Source of the DNA: Candidatus Nanopelagicaceae bacterium
GTDB lineage: Bacteria > Actinomycetota > Actinomycetes > Nanopelagicales > Nanopelagicaceae
Length of the DNA: 5,979 nt
Reading direction: 5' to 3'
Assembly (NCBI GenBank): GCA_947488635.1
Contig: CANLAY010000065.1
Coordinates: forward strand, 1 to 5,979
Shown: piece after piece, positions 5,331 to 5,979 of the stretch
Numbering within the stretch: the first letter of the stretch is position 1
How the letters are laid out: the number at the start of each line of letters is the position of its first letter
Notes under the pieces: model-generated
The model's database searches: none
The model's input: only the letters and a program-made list of their open reading frames with translations
Told to the model about the DNA's origin: nothing
Program-made: the position numbers and the translations under genes

Positions 5331-5979
5331 GTGAATATCACAACCGGTAAAGGCGATATCCGAGTAGCAATTGTAGGCGTTGGAAACTGCGCTAATTCAT
5401 TGGTGCAAGGCGTGACCTACTACAAAGATGCAGCCCTTGATCAGGAAATTCCTGGCCTAATGCACGCAACTATTGGCAGCTATCACATCAGCAACGTTAA
5501 GTTCGTTGCAGCCTTTGATGTTGATGCTAAAAAAGTCGGTTTAGATTTAGCTGATGCCATTTGGGCAAGCGAGAATAACACCATCAAGTTCAGTGATGTT
5601 GCCAAGACTGGTGTTCCAGTTCTTCGCGGCGTTACAAATGATGGTCTTGGTAAGTATTACCGCGAGACAATTACTGAATCAGATGCACCAGCAGTTGATG
5701 TAGTTGCAGTCCTCAAGGAAGAACAAGTTGATGTTTTGATTTGTTACCTACCTGTGGGATCTGAAACAGCTGCTAAGTATTACGCACAATGTGCTATTGA
5801 TGCTGGTTGCGCATTCGTAAACGCACTTCCTGTCTTCATCGCTTCAGACCCAGTGTGGGCAAAGAAATTCGAAGATGCCGGTCTTCCAATTGTTGGCGAT
5901 GACATCAAGAGCCAAGTTGGCGCAACAATCACGCACCGCATCATGGCTAAGTTGTTCCAGGATCGTGGCGTTCACCTAG
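5331..5979 (+). CDS. ino1: Inositol-3-phosphate synthase, 3' end beyond the window
   Basis: Myo-inositol-1-phosphate (1L-myo-inositol 3-phosphate) synthase: NAD-dependent isomerisation of glucose 6-phosphate. It is the first step to inositol phospholipids and, in actinobacteria, often mycothiol. 216 codons are visible of an expected 360 or so; the frame is open at the right edge. The N-terminal Rossmann signature [16 protein letters not shown] (12-27) and the core [15 protein letters not shown] (189-203), with the catalytic-site lysine K193, match the short actinobacterial/mycobacterial Ino1 class, not the longer eukaryotic class. [10 protein letters not shown] (61-70) and CYLPVGSE (138-145) also fit that class. 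The GTG at 5331 has an AGAGGAAA SD and starts 1 nt after the padR stop, so translation is coupled to padR. Its substrate is the product of the glucokinase at the left edge, although the genes are not in one operon. Confidence 0.95.
   Translation, partial: MNITTGKGDIRVAIVGVGNCANSLVQGVTYYKDAALDQEIPGLMHATIGSYHISNVKFVAAFDVDAKKVGLDLADAIWASENNTIKFSDVAKTGVPVLRGVTNDGLGKYYRETITESDAPAVDVVAVLKEEQVDVLICYLPVGSETAAKYYAQCAIDAGCAFVNALPVFIASDPVWAKKFEDAGLPIVGDDIKSQVGATITHRIMAKLFQDRGVHL

Overview
The window looks like chromosomal DNA of a streamlined, fairly low-GC actinobacterium. The glucokinase closely resembles Streptomyces GlkA, the inositol-3-phosphate synthase is of the actinobacterial/mycobacterial Ino1 type, and a PadR regulator precedes ino1. 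The base composition (mid-40s % GC by eye) and near-zero spacing between genes recall the freshwater acI / Nanopelagicales group. That placement is inference from memory of the families, not from a search.

Layout from left to right: (1) the 3' part of a ROK-family glucokinase on +, cut by the window start (1-794). (2) A minus-strand pair: a small two-TM membrane protein (1806-2414), then a Gfo/Idh/MocA oxidoreductase of the dihydrodiol/xylose dehydrogenase type (791-1822), overlapping by 17 nt. (3) A plsC-like acyltransferase on + (2512-3210) with a recognisable promoter and Shine-Dalgarno (SD) sequence. (4) A minus-strand pair: a LysE/RhtB exporter (3890-4537), then a stand-alone PD-(D/E)XK nuclease with four Fe-S-type cysteines (3213-3893), joined by a GTGA start/stop overlap. 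(5) A 261-nt divergent intergenic region (4538-4798) holding AT-rich palindromes, another inverted repeat, and a possible Trp-rich leader ORF in front of the exporter. (6) A PadR-family regulator (4799-5329) and, 1 nt later, inositol-3-phosphate synthase (5331 to the window end, incomplete).

Most of this is ordinary core metabolism: sugar phosphorylation, phospholipid acylation and inositol phosphate synthesis. The two convergent junctions have no room for classical terminators: the stops at 791-794 share one TTAA, and 2 nt separate the stops at 3210 and 3213. The least explained material is in 4538-4798. It contains a cluster of CGATATAT half-sites that is a strong candidate PadR operator for the padR-ino1 operon. 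It also contains a 33-codon ORF with four Trp codons, preceded by an SD and ending 9 nt before the SD-less GTG of the exporter. I see no tRNA, rRNA, insertion sequence or CRISPR array. No wholly new multi-gene system can be claimed from this window.
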